From Holophagales bacterium UBA5066 (GTDB lineage Bacteria; Acidobacteriota; Thermoanaerobaculia; UBA5066), in contig DIAY01000212.1 of NCBI GenBank assembly GCA_002414905.1, positions 30,914-94,913 of the forward strand: a stretch of DNA of 64,000 bases, given 5' to 3'. Below are positions 16,503 through 24,890 of the stretch, in pieces; position 1 is the first letter of the stretch; every line of letters starts with the position of its first letter. The notes below the pieces were generated by a model that was not told where the DNA came from, searched no databases, and saw only the letters and a program-made list of their open reading frames with translations. The translations under genes were made by a program, and so were the position numbers.

Positions 16503-17203
16503 CAGGCGGGCCTCGCTTCGTAGACGATCTGGTACCCGAACATTCCCGGCCAGATGGCCGCGAGGAGCCTCGCGATCGTGCGGACCGGGCCGGCGAGCGG
16601 AGGCCGGCCGAGAGAGGGCAGGGCGAGCTCGACAGGCATCGCGGTCGGGGTTTCGCCGAGGACGGCAAAGCCGTGCTGGACGAGGAGCTCCCGCCCGGTC
16701 CTCCGGGTGAAGAACCGGAGGTGGGTGCGGTCGAGTATGCCGCGATCCGAGAGTGGAAAACGTCCGAGAAGCAGGCCGAACCGGACGGTGACGTTCGCGA
16801 CGTTCGGAAGCGAGACGAGGAGGAGGCCCCCGGGCTTCAGAAGCGGCCGCAGGCGGTCGAGGGCGAGCCCCGGCTCGGGAAGATGCTCGAGGATGTCTCC
16901 CGCGACGATGACGTCGAAGGGCTCCCTCCAGGGTCCGGCGAGGCCCGAGATGACGTCGTCGACGAGAGGATCGTCGAAGAAGCCCGCCCCTTCCCTGGCG
17001 GCGTCGGGATCCAGCTCGATTCCGGCGAGGTATCGGCAGCGGGTGCGGATCCTGCGCGCCAGATGTCCCGCTCCGAATCCCACGTCGAGCACGGACAGGC
17101 CCTCCCCGAGCGCGGTGATGCGGGAAAGGAGGATGTCGTGGGACGAGCCCGGGATCTCCTTCCAGGTGTACCGCGAGCGCGGCAGCTCTCCCGTGTATCT
17201 CAC
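16502..17203 (-). CDS. Class I SAM-dependent methyltransferase
   Basis: A 233-residue Rossmann-fold methyltransferase. Motif I is VLDVGFGAGHLARRI (about 35-50), followed by LAGIELDPDA, the motif-IV-like VIVAGDILEHLPEPG and the LLVSLPNVANVTVR strand. The C-terminus is hydrophobic (AIWPGMFGYQIVYEARPA). The start is GTG at 17201-17203, overlapping the nadE stop. Downstream it overlaps the GT2 gene. The pairing suggests a role in sugar or lipid-glycan biosynthesis; the substrate is unknown. Confidence 0.82.
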   Translation of the reverse strand: MRYTGELPRSRYTWKEIPGSSHDILLSRITALGEGLSVLDVGFGAGHLARRIRTRCRYLAGIELDPDAAREGAGFFDDPLVDDVISGLAGPWREPFDVIVAGDILEHLPEPGLALDRLRPLLKPGGLLLVSLPNVANVTVRFGLLLGRFPLSDRGILDRTHLRFFTRRTGRELLVQHGFAVLGETPTAMPVELALPSLGRPPLAGPVRTIARLLAAIWPGMFGYQIVYEARPA

Positions 17204-18879
17204 GCCTTCGAGACCTGCGCGATCGGGATACGGCGGCCGCTCCCGAAGGCCTTCATCGAGACTCTCAGTCCGGGAGCGGCCTGCTGCCGCTTGTACTCGG
17301 CCCGGTCGATCTGCCGCGCGATTCCGGCGACGAGGGCCTCGGCCGTCCCGGCCTCGCGGGCCACGGCGCCCGGGGTCCGGTTCCGCTCCACGAGGCCCTC
17401 GAGGAGGCGGTCGAGGAGCTCGTAGGGCGGGAGCGAATCCTGGTCGGTCTGGCCGGGGCGCAGCTCGGCCGACGGGGCCTTCTCGAGCGTCGCCGCGGGG
17501 ATGATCTCCCGGCCAGCCCGGCGGTTCAGATGCCGCGAGAGCGCGTAGGCGCGCATCTTCGGAAGATCCGAGATCGGAGCGAGGCCTCCGCACATGTCGC
17601 CGTAGAGGGTGCAGTAGCCGACGGCCAGCTCGCTCTTGTTTCCCGTCGTGAGGAGAAGCGGTCCGAGCTTGTTCGAGTAGGCCATCAGGAGCATCCCGCG
17701 GATGCGCGCCTGGAGATTTTCTTCGGTGACGTCCTCGGGGAGCCCGGCGAAGAGGGGCGCGAGCGTCGCCTTCGCGGCGGCGAAGAGCGGCTCGATCGGG
17801 ACGATCTCGAGCCGGATGCCGAGGGCCGCGGCGAGCGCGCGGGCGTCGGTGACCGAGCCCTCCGACGAGTAGCGCGACGGGAGGGCGAGGCCGGTGACGG
17901 CGCCCGCGCCGAGAGCGTCGACGGCGAGGGCCCCGACCAGGGCGGAGTCGAGGCCGCCCGAGAGGCCGACGACGGCCGTCCCGAACCCGCATTTTCGAGC
18001 GTAGTCACGGATGCCGAGGACGAGGGCGCGGCGGAGGGACTCGAGCGGCTCGTCCTCGGCGTCATCGGGGAGATCCGCGGGCTCCGAGCCGGCGACGGGC
18101 GTGACGTGCGACCCGTCGAGGTCGACGACGACGAAGTCCTCCTCGAACAGCGCCGCCCGGGCCCGGACGCGCCCGCGCCCGTCGAGCACCATCGAGCCGC
18201 CGTCGAAGACGAGCTCGTCGTTGCCGCCGACGAGGTTCACGTAGACCACGGGGACGCCGCCGTCGCGTGCGAGCCGCGAGAGCATCCGTCGCCTCAGGCG
18301 CGGCTTGCCCTCGGAGAACGGCGAGGCCGAGACGTTGACGACGAGGTCGGCCCCGCGCGAGAGGAGGGATTCTCCCGGGTCGCCGCGATAGAGGCGGCGC
18401 TCGCGGAAGAAGTCCTTGTCGTTCCAGAGGTCCTCACAGATCGTCAGGCCGATCTTCCGGCCGCCGAGCCGTACGAGGGTCGGGTTCCTGGCGGGCTCGA
18501 AGTGCCGGACCTCGTCGAAGACGTCGTAGGCGGGAAGGAGGCACTTCCTCCCGACGGCGACGACGCGGCCGTTGCGCAGGAGGGCTGCCGCGTTGAAGAG
18601 AGGCTTTCCGGTCTTCGAGGGATTCGGAAGGAACGTCCCGACGAGCAGCGCGGTCTTCCCGGCGCGGCGCGTGAGCTCGGCCAGGATGCGGGCCGTCTCG
18701 GCCTGGAACGCGGGGCGGTCGAGGAGGTCCCGAGCCGGGTAGCCGCAGAGCGCCATCTCCGGCACGAGGAGGAGATCGGCCCGGGCGGCTTCGGCCTCCC
18801 GCCAAAGCTCCTCGATCTTCGCGGCATTGCCGGCGAAGTCGCCGATCGTGGCGTTCATCTGGCCGAGGGCGAGGCGCAT
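17200..18879 (-). CDS. nadE: Glutamine-dependent NAD+ synthetase
   Basis: The last step of NAD biosynthesis: amidation of deamido-NAD using glutamine and ATP. The 559-residue two-domain protein has an N-terminal nitrilase-type glutaminase (1-270). Its Glu is in LVPEMALCGY, its Lys in GRKCLLPAYDVFDE and its Cys in GLTICEDLW. The C-terminal synthetase has the PP-loop VVGLSGGLDSALV and TGNKSELAVGYCTLYGD. It begins 32 nt after the RDD gene stop and overlaps the methyltransferase by GTGA. Confidence 0.96.
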   Translation of the reverse strand: MRLALGQMNATIGDFAGNAAKIEELWREAEAARADLLLVPEMALCGYPARDLLDRPAFQAETARILAELTRRAGKTALLVGTFLPNPSKTGKPLFNAAALLRNGRVVAVGRKCLLPAYDVFDEVRHFEPARNPTLVRLGGRKIGLTICEDLWNDKDFFRERRLYRGDPGESLLSRGADLVVNVSASPFSEGKPRLRRRMLSRLARDGGVPVVYVNLVGGNDELVFDGGSMVLDGRGRVRARAALFEEDFVVVDLDGSHVTPVAGSEPADLPDDAEDEPLESLRRALVLGIRDYARKCGFGTAVVGLSGGLDSALVGALAVDALGAGAVTGLALPSRYSSEGSVTDARALAAALGIRLEIVPIEPLFAAAKATLAPLFAGLPEDVTEENLQARIRGMLLMAYSNKLGPLLLTTGNKSELAVGYCTLYGDMCGGLAPISDLPKMRAYALSRHLNRRAGREIIPAATLEKAPSAELRPGQTDQDSLPPYELLDRLLEGLVERNRTPGAVAREAGTAEALVAGIARQIDRAEYKRQQAAPGLRVSMKAFGSGRRIPIAQVSKA

Positions 18880-18911
18880 CGGGCGGATGGTAACGCCCCC
18901 TCTCCGCCGGA

Positions 18912-19553
18912 TCAGCGGGCCGGGACCAGGGTGGTGCCGGAGAAGAGGTCCGAGAGGGTCCGCCCCTTTCGATCGAAAGCGGCCACCAGGAGGGGCACAC
19001 CCGCGAGAGCTCCTGTCAGAAGGGCGCCCAGGAAGCGGAGGGATGCGGCCGAAAGTGTCGGCGAATGGCCGTCGGCGGCCGCGACGCGAAGGTCGGCGAG
19101 CGCCATCCCGGGGGTGGCGCCCCAGACGAACGGAACGAGGACGAGGAGGACGAGCGCCGCCAGAAAGAGGAAGGCGCCGAGGCCCAGAAGCGCAGCGGGA
19201 GGGAACCGGAGCTCGAGGAAAATCGCGCCTGACGCCAGCTCGACGGCGCCGAAAAGAGCGAGGATGACGATATCGGCGAGGCCGGCGGCGAAACGCCGGG
19301 CAAATGCGACGGGGATCTCGGCGCCCGGCTCGTCGATGACTTCCCCGGGCTCGTCGGTATCGGCGACGTCCGGCGGCGCGATGGCGGCGGCGCGTGACGC
19401 CGGGGCCGGATCGGGAGAACCGGGGGCGGACGAGAGCGGTGCCTCGGAGACATCCGGGAAAAGGCTCAGCGTCTTTCCCGGCCTCCGGGACGAAGGAGCC
19501 GGCTCCCCTCCGAGAGGGTGCTCGGCGAGCGGGTCGCGGCCTTTTTCAGTCAT
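18912..19553 (-). CDS. RDD-family membrane protein
   Basis: A 213-residue protein. Residues 1-80 are a disordered, Pro/Ala/Ser-rich cytoplasmic tail. The RDD signature follows (AFARRFAAGLADIVILALF, with Arg and two Asp-type positions), then three to four hydrophobic helices and the late PGMALADLRV and FDRKGRTLSDLFSGTTLV segments typical of RDD proteins. Family function is mostly unknown, with some members proposed as Na+/H+ exchangers. It lies 10 nt after the TPR gene on the same strand. Confidence 0.82.
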   Translation of the reverse strand: MTEKGRDPLAEHPLGGEPAPSSRRPGKTLSLFPDVSEAPLSSAPGSPDPAPASRAAAIAPPDVADTDEPGEVIDEPGAEIPVAFARRFAAGLADIVILALFGAVELASGAIFLELRFPPAALLGLGAFLFLAALVLLVLVPFVWGATPGMALADLRVAAADGHSPTLSAASLRFLGALLTGALAGVPLLVAAFDRKGRTLSDLFSGTTLVPAR

Positions 19554-19563
19554 CGGTCCGCGC

Positions 19564-21642
19564 TCACGGCCTCGGCGAGACGTGCTTGACGTAGATGCGT
19601 GCCAGGAGGTCGTCCGCTCCCCCGGCGTACCGCCGCGAGAACTTCAGGTGCCGTTGCGTCTCCACGTCCTGCGGACGGAGGGCGGCCGCTTCCCGGAAGG
19701 ATTCGGCGGCCTTCTTCATTCCTCCCGATTGCAGGTTCAGGATCCCGTCGTTGAAGTAGCTCTTGAAGAGGTACTCCTCCACGTCCTGGTTCTTCGGATC
19801 CTGCTTTCTCAAATCCCAGAGGAGCCGAAGGGCGCTCTCGTAGTCCTGCTCGTTGTAGGAGCGGATTGCCGAGCCGAGGGCCGAAACCGATTCGCGGGCG
19901 CGTGCGAGCGCCTGGCTCGCCTCGGCGTCGTCCGGCCGGGCCTTGACGACGAGGTCGAGGGCCTTTACGGCATCGATGTAGCGGCCGGACGAGAGACTCG
20001 CCAGGCCCGCCACGCGAGCCTCGTCGATCGCGGCGTCGCTCACGGCGGGGCCGGTCTCCGGGCGCGGCTCGGCCGACGACTTGAACTGGTCGAGCAGGAC
20101 GAGGGCCTTGTCGTGCCGAGGGTCGCTGGACGGAATCGCGGTCAGGATGTCCAGTGCCTCGTCGACTTTCCCCTGTTTGAAGAGGTTCTGGGCCTTCTCG
20201 AGCGGATCCTGCGAGGCTGGAGCCGTCGCCACGGGTGCCTCGACGGTCCCGGCGCCCGGGGCGTCGCCCTTCGGCTTGAAGAAGAACCAGGCGGCCACGG
20301 CAACTCCGACGAGAACGAGCGCTGCAACGCCGATCAGGACCCGTCCGTCGATACCACCGCCGCGAGCCGGAGCGGCGCTCTCGCGTCGCGACGGGCGGTC
20401 GGTTCCGGCTCCCGCGCGGCCGCCGTCTTCACCCGGTCCCTCGACCAGCGGGAAGTCGTCGGCGAAGGAGGGCCGCAGCGGCGACTCGAGCTCGTCGCCC
20501 ATGTACGGCACGTCGGAGAGGGATGCCTCGGGGGAGGCGGCCCCGTTCGCGGAGGGCACGGCGAGGGCGGCATCGATCTGGTTCAGGTAGTTTCGCGCCG
20601 TCGCGTCCGACTCCGAGACCGTCAGGACCTGGAGGAAGGCCGCGCGCGCCGCCGGAAGGTCTCCCGCCTCGTAGCGCTGCACGCCCTCGGTGAGAAGGAC
20701 GTCGAGCTGTCGCGCGGCATCGTTCTGCTTCTCCCGGGTGGCGTCGATTCGCCGGGACGCCTCCTCGTTCGAGAGATCGATCAGGAAGACGCGGCTCCAG
20801 AGGTCGATCGCCTCCTGCAGGTGGCCTCGCGCCGCGGCATCGTCGCCCTGCCGGAGGAACTGCGAGATCCGCGGGTCCACGGTGGCTGCGGGACCCGGGG
20901 CGGCCGCCCGGTCAGGGAACGAAAGGACGTTCGCGGCGGGAGCGAACGGATCGGCCGGGGGCTCGGCGGAGCCGAAGAGGTCGGACGGGGGTTCCGATAG
21001 CGCGAAAGGGTTCGCCGGGGGTGCGATTTCGGGCTGGCCGGCCGAAGGGGCGGGCGATGCAAACGGATCGCCGGCGGGAAGCGGAGCTCCGGAGAACGAG
21101 AGCTCGGGAGCGGGTGCACTGAAGGCGTCGGCTCCGGGTGTGTCGACACTGAAGCCTGGGGAGGAGAAGGGCGCCAGAGGAGTGGACGGCGGCGGGGCGA
21201 CCGGGGCGGCGGGCGCGAACGGGTTGGGACCCAGGTCCTCGAAGCCGAGGTCGTCGAGTCCGGAGCCGCTGGCCCCGAACGCATCGGGGGCGGGAGACGG
21301 GGCTGCGGGAACGGCCCAACCGGCGGCGGGCGTGGCCGGGCCGGGAGCCGAGGGTGCTGCCGGAGCGGGCGCCGGATGCGAAGGTGCCGGCGCCGAGCCG
21401 AAGGCGTCGAACTCCGCGAGGTCGACCACGGTTCCTGCGGCGACGCCTCGAAGGGACGACAGGAGGCGCCGCGCGGGCGCGAAACGCGCGTCCATCTTCA
21501 GGATGAAGTCACAGCCGAGCAGAGCGTCCTCGTTGCGGCCCGCCCGCGCCATGTCGAGCGTGTGACGGAACGTCTGGAGGACCTTCTCGCGGGCCTCGGC
21601 GGAGAGGGAGGGACTCCCCTGGTAGGAAACGGGCTCGGGCAT
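19564..21642 (-). CDS. TPR-repeat membrane protein with Pro/Ala-rich DPFA/NPFA linker
   Basis: A protein of about 692 residues. Residues 1-75 are a helical N-terminal domain (EKVLQTFRHTLDMARAGRN). Residues 80-265 are a low-complexity Pro/Ala/Ser stretch with recurring NPFA, DPFA and DLFG tetrapeptides. TPR-like repeats follow to about 370. One membrane segment (VLIGVAALVLVGVAVAAWFFF) is near 434-453, and a second TPR block closes the protein (FKQGKVDEALDIL, SSGRYIDAVKALDLV, LQSGGMKKAAESFREAA). The ATG at 21642 is chosen because the longer frame overlaps the divergent gene. Function unknown; a scaffold or assembly role is a guess. First gene of the RDD-nadE-methyltransferase-GT2 run. Confidence 0.8.
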   Translation of the reverse strand: MPEPVSYQGSPSLSAEAREKVLQTFRHTLDMARAGRNEDALLGCDFILKMDARFAPARRLLSSLRGVAAGTVVDLAEFDAFGSAPAPSHPAPAPAAPSAPGPATPAAGWAVPAAPSPAPDAFGASGSGLDDLGFEDLGPNPFAPAAPVAPPPSTPLAPFSSPGFSVDTPGADAFSAPAPELSFSGAPLPAGDPFASPAPSAGQPEIAPPANPFALSEPPSDLFGSAEPPADPFAPAANVLSFPDRAAAPGPAATVDPRISQFLRQGDDAAARGHLQEAIDLWSRVFLIDLSNEEASRRIDATREKQNDAARQLDVLLTEGVQRYEAGDLPAARAAFLQVLTVSESDATARNYLNQIDAALAVPSANGAASPEASLSDVPYMGDELESPLRPSFADDFPLVEGPGEDGGRAGAGTDRPSRRESAAPARGGGIDGRVLIGVAALVLVGVAVAAWFFFKPKGDAPGAGTVEAPVATAPASQDPLEKAQNLFKQGKVDEALDILTAIPSSDPRHDKALVLLDQFKSSAEPRPETGPAVSDAAIDEARVAGLASLSSGRYIDAVKALDLVVKARPDDAEASQALARARESVSALGSAIRSYNEQDYESALRLLWDLRKQDPKNQDVEEYLFKSYFNDGILNLQSGGMKKAAESFREAAALRPQDVETQRHLKFSRRYAGGADDLLARIYVKHVSPRP

Positions 21643-21744
21643 GGGAACCTCTTCGAACCCAGCGTAACAAGGCGCCTTTCCGGCGGCAAGCGCCGTGCGC
21701 CCCCCGCGGTAAGATCTTCGGTCCGGAAGCGGGGAGGAAATCCG

Positions 21745-22665
21745 ATGACCACACTGATCGAATGCATCCCGAACATCAGCGAAGGACGCCGCCCGGAAGT
21801 GGTCGCGGCCATCTCGAGCGCCGCGGTTTCGTCCGGTCCGGGAGTTCTCCTTCTCGACTGGACGTCCGATGCCGACCACAACCGCTCCGTCCTGACCTTC
21901 CTCGGGGACGGTCCGGCCCTGGTTCGGGCGATGGAGGCGATGGTCGCCGAGACCCTCGTCCACGTCGACCTGACGAAGCACGAGGGGGCTCACCCGCGGC
22001 TCGGGGCCGTCGACGTCATCCCGTTCGTCCCCATTCGGAACGCAACCACCGCCGACTGCGTCGCCCTGGCGAAGGAGCTCGGCGCCCGGCTCGCACAGAA
22101 GCACGGCCTGCCGATCTACCTTTACGAGGACGCCGCTTCGAGCGAGGTCCGCCGGAACCTCGCCACGATCCGCAAGGGCGAGTTCGAGGGGCTCGGCGAG
22201 AAGATGAAGAACCCCGAGTGGAAGCCCGACTTCGGGCCCGACGCCCCGCACCCGACGGCGGGTGCGACCGTAATCGGGGCACGCTCGCCTCTCATCGCCT
22301 ACAACATCAACCTCGGGACGGCCGACCTCTCGATCGCTGACCGGATCGCGAGGTCGATCCGCCACCTCTCCGGCGGCTACCGGTTCGTCAAGGCGATGGG
22401 CGTCAAGCTCGAAGCGCGCGGCATCGTCCAGGTCTCCATCAACATGACGAACTACGAGAAGACGCCGCTCCACCGCGTCTTCGAGACGGTGCGCTCGGAG
22501 GCCGAGCGCTTCGGCGTGCCGGTCGTCGGCTCCGAGATCGTCGGTCTCGTCCCGCAGGCGGCCCTCGTCGGCACTGCCGAGCACTACCTGAGGCTGGAGT
22601 CGCCCGCTTCGCCGCAGGTCCTCGAGAACAAGCTTCTCGACGTCGCCTTCGCCTCTAAAGATTAG
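21745..22665 (+). CDS. Glutamate formimidoyltransferase
   Basis: Transfers the formimino group of N-formimino-L-glutamate to tetrahydrofolate in histidine breakdown (EC 2.1.2.5). The 306-residue protein matches the formiminotransferase half of FTCD: LIECIPNISEGRRPEVV, the catalytic-His region DADHNRSVLTF, EGAHPRLGAVDVIPFVP and PDAPHPTAGATVIGAR. It has no cyclodeaminase domain, so it is a stand-alone enzyme. A strong Shine-Dalgarno (GGGGAGG) precedes the ATG at 21745. No other hut genes are in the window. Its folate link fits glyA and folC nearby, but it is a separate transcription unit. Confidence 0.95.
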   Translation: MTTLIECIPNISEGRRPEVVAAISSAAVSSGPGVLLLDWTSDADHNRSVLTFLGDGPALVRAMEAMVAETLVHVDLTKHEGAHPRLGAVDVIPFVPIRNATTADCVALAKELGARLAQKHGLPIYLYEDAASSEVRRNLATIRKGEFEGLGEKMKNPEWKPDFGPDAPHPTAGATVIGARSPLIAYNINLGTADLSIADRIARSIRHLSGGYRFVKAMGVKLEARGIVQVSINMTNYEKTPLHRVFETVRSEAERFGVPVVGSEIVGLVPQAALVGTAEHYLRLESPASPQVLENKLLDVAFASKD

Positions 22666-22697
22666 AGGATCAGGGAGCCGGTCAGGCGGTTCGGGGA

Positions 22698-22717
22698 CCC
22701 CGGGCGCGAGCCCGGGG
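22698..22717. terminator. Bidirectional hairpin between convergent genes
   Basis: An 8-bp perfect GC stem (22698-22705 with 22710-22717) with loop GCGA sits between the stops of the formimidoyltransferase gene (22665) and the convergent surface-protein gene (22723). There is no T-run. Confidence 0.55.
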
Positions 22718-22722
22718 ATGCC

Positions 22723-23619
22723 TCAGCGGAACTGACGGAGCAGGACCCACGCCCCGGCGGCGATGAGGAGCGCGAAACCGAGGAGTCCAGAGCGGCCTCC
22801 TGCAGGAATCGCTGCAGCGCCGTCGACAAGGAGTCCAGCGGCTGCAGAGGCGTCCTGTGCAGCCAGGATGGTGCCGTCAGGAGCGAGAAGAAGCAGATCG
22901 TAGGCGCCGGGACCCGGGGCCGCGCCAAGCAGGACACCCGAAAAAGCATTCGTCGCGGTGCTGAACGGCTGCGAGAGGACGCACGGGCCAGTGTATGCGC
23001 CGCCGATAAGGGCCGCCGTCGAGGGGGCGGAGCCGGGCAGCTGAGGACGGGGGGGAAGCGGAGTGCTCGTCATGACAGCCGGGGGCGTGTCCGTCGGGGT
23101 ACTGACGGGCGTGAACGTCGGGGTGTCGGTGGGGGTGTTCGTCGGGGTGCTGGGGATGGACGTCGGGGTGTTGGGGATGGACGTCGGGGTGTTGGGGATG
23201 GACGTCGGGGTGCTGGGGATGGACGTCGGGGTGCTGGGGATGGACGTCGGGGTGTTGGGGATGGACGTCGGGGTGCTGGCGGGCGTGAACGTCGGCGTCG
23301 GAGTGGGAGTCAGGCCTCCGATCGTCCAGATGCCGTTGGGGACGAGGCAAAGCGTGTAGGTGAGCGCCACGTCGGGCACCGTACCTGCCGCGACGAGGGG
23401 CTGCCCGGGGATTGCTGTCGTCACGTTCAGCCCGACGGCAGCCGGCGGGGCCGGAGCCAGGGCCTTGATCGGGGCTTCCGCCCGCACGTTCGGCACAGGT
23501 GCCCTCGCGGAGTCGCGATCCTTCGCCGCGGCGGGGAGGAGCGCGACGAGGAGCACCGCCAGTACGGCGGAACCACACATCCGAACGCTCCCTTGCGTAC
23601 CAGAGACTCTCGCAGTCAT
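22723..23619 (-). CDS. Secreted surface protein with TPTSIPN/S repeats and IPTL-CTERM-like tail
   Basis: A 298-residue exported protein. An N-terminal signal peptide (SVRMCGSAVLAVLLVALLPAAA) is followed by an Ala/Pro-rich segment, a short globular stretch (PDVALTYTLCLVPNGIWTIGG), a Thr/Pro-rich stalk and a second small domain. The stalk has six near-identical 7-residue units, TPTSIPN or TPTSIPS. The C-terminus has a hydrophobic span with Arg after it (IPAGGRSGLLGFALLIAAG ... LRQFR), resembling an IPTL-CTERM sorting signal with IPAG in place of IPTL. A good Shine-Dalgarno (GGAGGGG) precedes the ATG at 23619. It lies in front of a glycosylation gene block; the Thr/Pro stalk is a plausible glycan acceptor, by inference. 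Confidence 0.78.
   Translation of the reverse strand: MTARVSGTQGSVRMCGSAVLAVLLVALLPAAAKDRDSARAPVPNVRAEAPIKALAPAPPAAVGLNVTTAIPGQPLVAAGTVPDVALTYTLCLVPNGIWTIGGLTPTPTPTFTPASTPTSIPNTPTSIPSTPTSIPSTPTSIPNTPTSIPNTPTSIPSTPTNTPTDTPTFTPVSTPTDTPPAVMTSTPLPPRPQLPGSAPSTAALIGGAYTGPCVLSQPFSTATNAFSGVLLGAAPGPGAYDLLLLAPDGTILAAQDASAAAGLLVDGAAAIPAGGRSGLLGFALLIAAGAWVLLRQFR
23141..23266. repeat. Six tandem 21-bp repeats inside the surface-protein gene
   Basis: Six head-to-tail 21-bp units (GTCGGGGTGYTGGGGATGGA plus C on the plus strand) differ only at one C/T position, which switches the last residue of the encoded heptapeptide between Ser and Asn. Degenerate Thr/Pro units flank them on both sides. The near-identity suggests recent expansion and possible copy-number variation. 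Confidence 0.95.
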
Positions 23620-23671
23620 CGTCCCCTCCGGGCGGTTCTGATTTCCAATTTCGAAATCCCGTCTCGAAATC

Positions 23672-24832
23672 TTAGTCACCGCCGCACTCTTTTGCAACAT
23701 AGGTGAGTTCGACGAGGAGGGCCTCGTTTCTTGAGATCGACACTTCAAGCGCGAAGAGCCTCGCGACGCGCACCGGGTCTGGACGCAGCTCGGCCCGCCG
23801 GGCGAGAGCCTGGGCGAGAGTCCGCGCGAGGGCCTCCGGTGATCCGCTCTCGCAGAGGAGGCCGTAGCCGGTTTCGCGGACGACGACGCGGGCTCCCGGT
23901 ATGTCGGTCGCCACCACGGGCGTTCCGGCGAGCATCGCCTCCACCTGGACGAGAGCCATCATCTCGGAGCGGCTCGGCAGAACGAAGACGTCGCACATCG
24001 CGTGGAAGTCGGCAATCCGCTGCGGATCGCGCAGGAGGCCGAGGAGGACGAGCCGGTCCCCCGCGGCGGAGACGAGCGGACGGCACTTCTCGAAGAAACG
24101 TTCGTAGTGGACGTTCGCTTCGCCCGCGAAGACGAGGTGGACGTCGGGGACGAGGGTGCGAAGGAGCGGGAGGGCCTGGAGGAGGACGTCGAAGCCCTTT
24201 TCCGCCACGAACCGGCCGGCAAAGCCGACGACCGTCTTTCCCGTGAGACCGAGATCGGCCCTCCAGCGGGCCGAGGCGGCACGGTCCGGCTCAGGGAGGG
24301 TGACCGGGGGTGCGATCGCCCGGACCTTCTCGCGGACGCCGCCAAGGAGGCGTGACGAGGCGGCGTAGTCGTCGCTGTAGGTCGTGACCGCGTTCGCGAG
24401 CCGGGCCGCGCCCGCGAGGACGACGAAGGCGGCCGCCTCGATTGCCTTCTCGTGAAGGCTCGGCGGCATGACGACGTCCCCGTGATGGGTCATCAGGACG
24501 GGGACGCCGAGCGCCCGGGCCAGCCCCGCGACGAGAAGCGCCTCGGGGAGAGGCGTGTGGATCTGGACCACGTCGGTCTCGCAGAGGAGCCGCGCGAGGG
24601 CGAAGGGGAGGCCGGGAACGATCATCCCGCGATTGAAGCCGGCAAGCGGCCGGAGCCTCACCACACGGACCCCGTCGACGACTTCCTCGCGAGAAAGCGA
24701 CGGCTCGTGACGCGTCGTCAGGACGGTCACCGTGTGTCCCCTCCGGGCCAGACCTTCAGCCAGCCTTACTGCGTGGACGGTGAGGCCCGTCCAGTGCGGG
24801 CGGTAATAGGTGAGGACGGAGAGGATGCGGAT
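23672..24832 (-). CDS. GT4-type glycosyltransferase (GT1 family 1 domain), apparent ATC start
   Basis: A retaining GT-B glycosyltransferase of about 386 residues. The N-terminal donor/acceptor domain contains LSVLTYYRPHWTGLTVHAVRLAEGL, VVQIHTPLPEALL and MTHHGDVV. The C-terminal nucleotide-sugar domain has VVGFAGRFVAEKGFD, VFVLPSRSEMMALVQVEAM and TPVVATDIPGA. The family N-terminus would be MRILSVLTYY, but the codon at the Met position is ATC (24830-24832), with GAGG 6 nt upstream. No ATG, GTG or TTG lies within about 45 codons downstream. Upstream extension would overlap the divergent methyltransferase. It heads a glycan gene block. Confidence 0.88.
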   Translation of the reverse strand: MRILSVLTYYRPHWTGLTVHAVRLAEGLARRGHTVTVLTTRHEPSLSREEVVDGVRVVRLRPLAGFNRGMIVPGLPFALARLLCETDVVQIHTPLPEALLVAGLARALGVPVLMTHHGDVVMPPSLHEKAIEAAAFVVLAGAARLANAVTTYSDDYAASSRLLGGVREKVRAIAPPVTLPEPDRAASARWRADLGLTGKTVVGFAGRFVAEKGFDVLLQALPLLRTLVPDVHLVFAGEANVHYERFFEKCRPLVSAAGDRLVLLGLLRDPQRIADFHAMCDVFVLPSRSEMMALVQVEAMLAGTPVVATDIPGARVVVRETGYGLLCESGSPEALARTLAQALARRAELRPDPVRVARLFALEVSISRNEALLVELTYVAKECGGD

Positions 24833-24890
24833 GGCGCGCCTCGAAGTGCCGGGAGGGTAGCAGGCGGGCGGACCCGTTACTCTCTGCGCG

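Noticed and set aside
17530..21000. 1156-codon open frame on the plus strand opposite nadE, RDD and TPR genes
   Set aside because: Its product is Arg/Gly/Glu-rich with no recognisable domain; it is a GC-driven antisense shadow of real minus-strand genes with clear motifs.
23101..23300. Regularly spaced repeats that could suggest a CRISPR array
   Set aside because: Units are directly adjacent 21-bp tandem copies with no unique spacers, and they encode an in-frame heptapeptide repeat.
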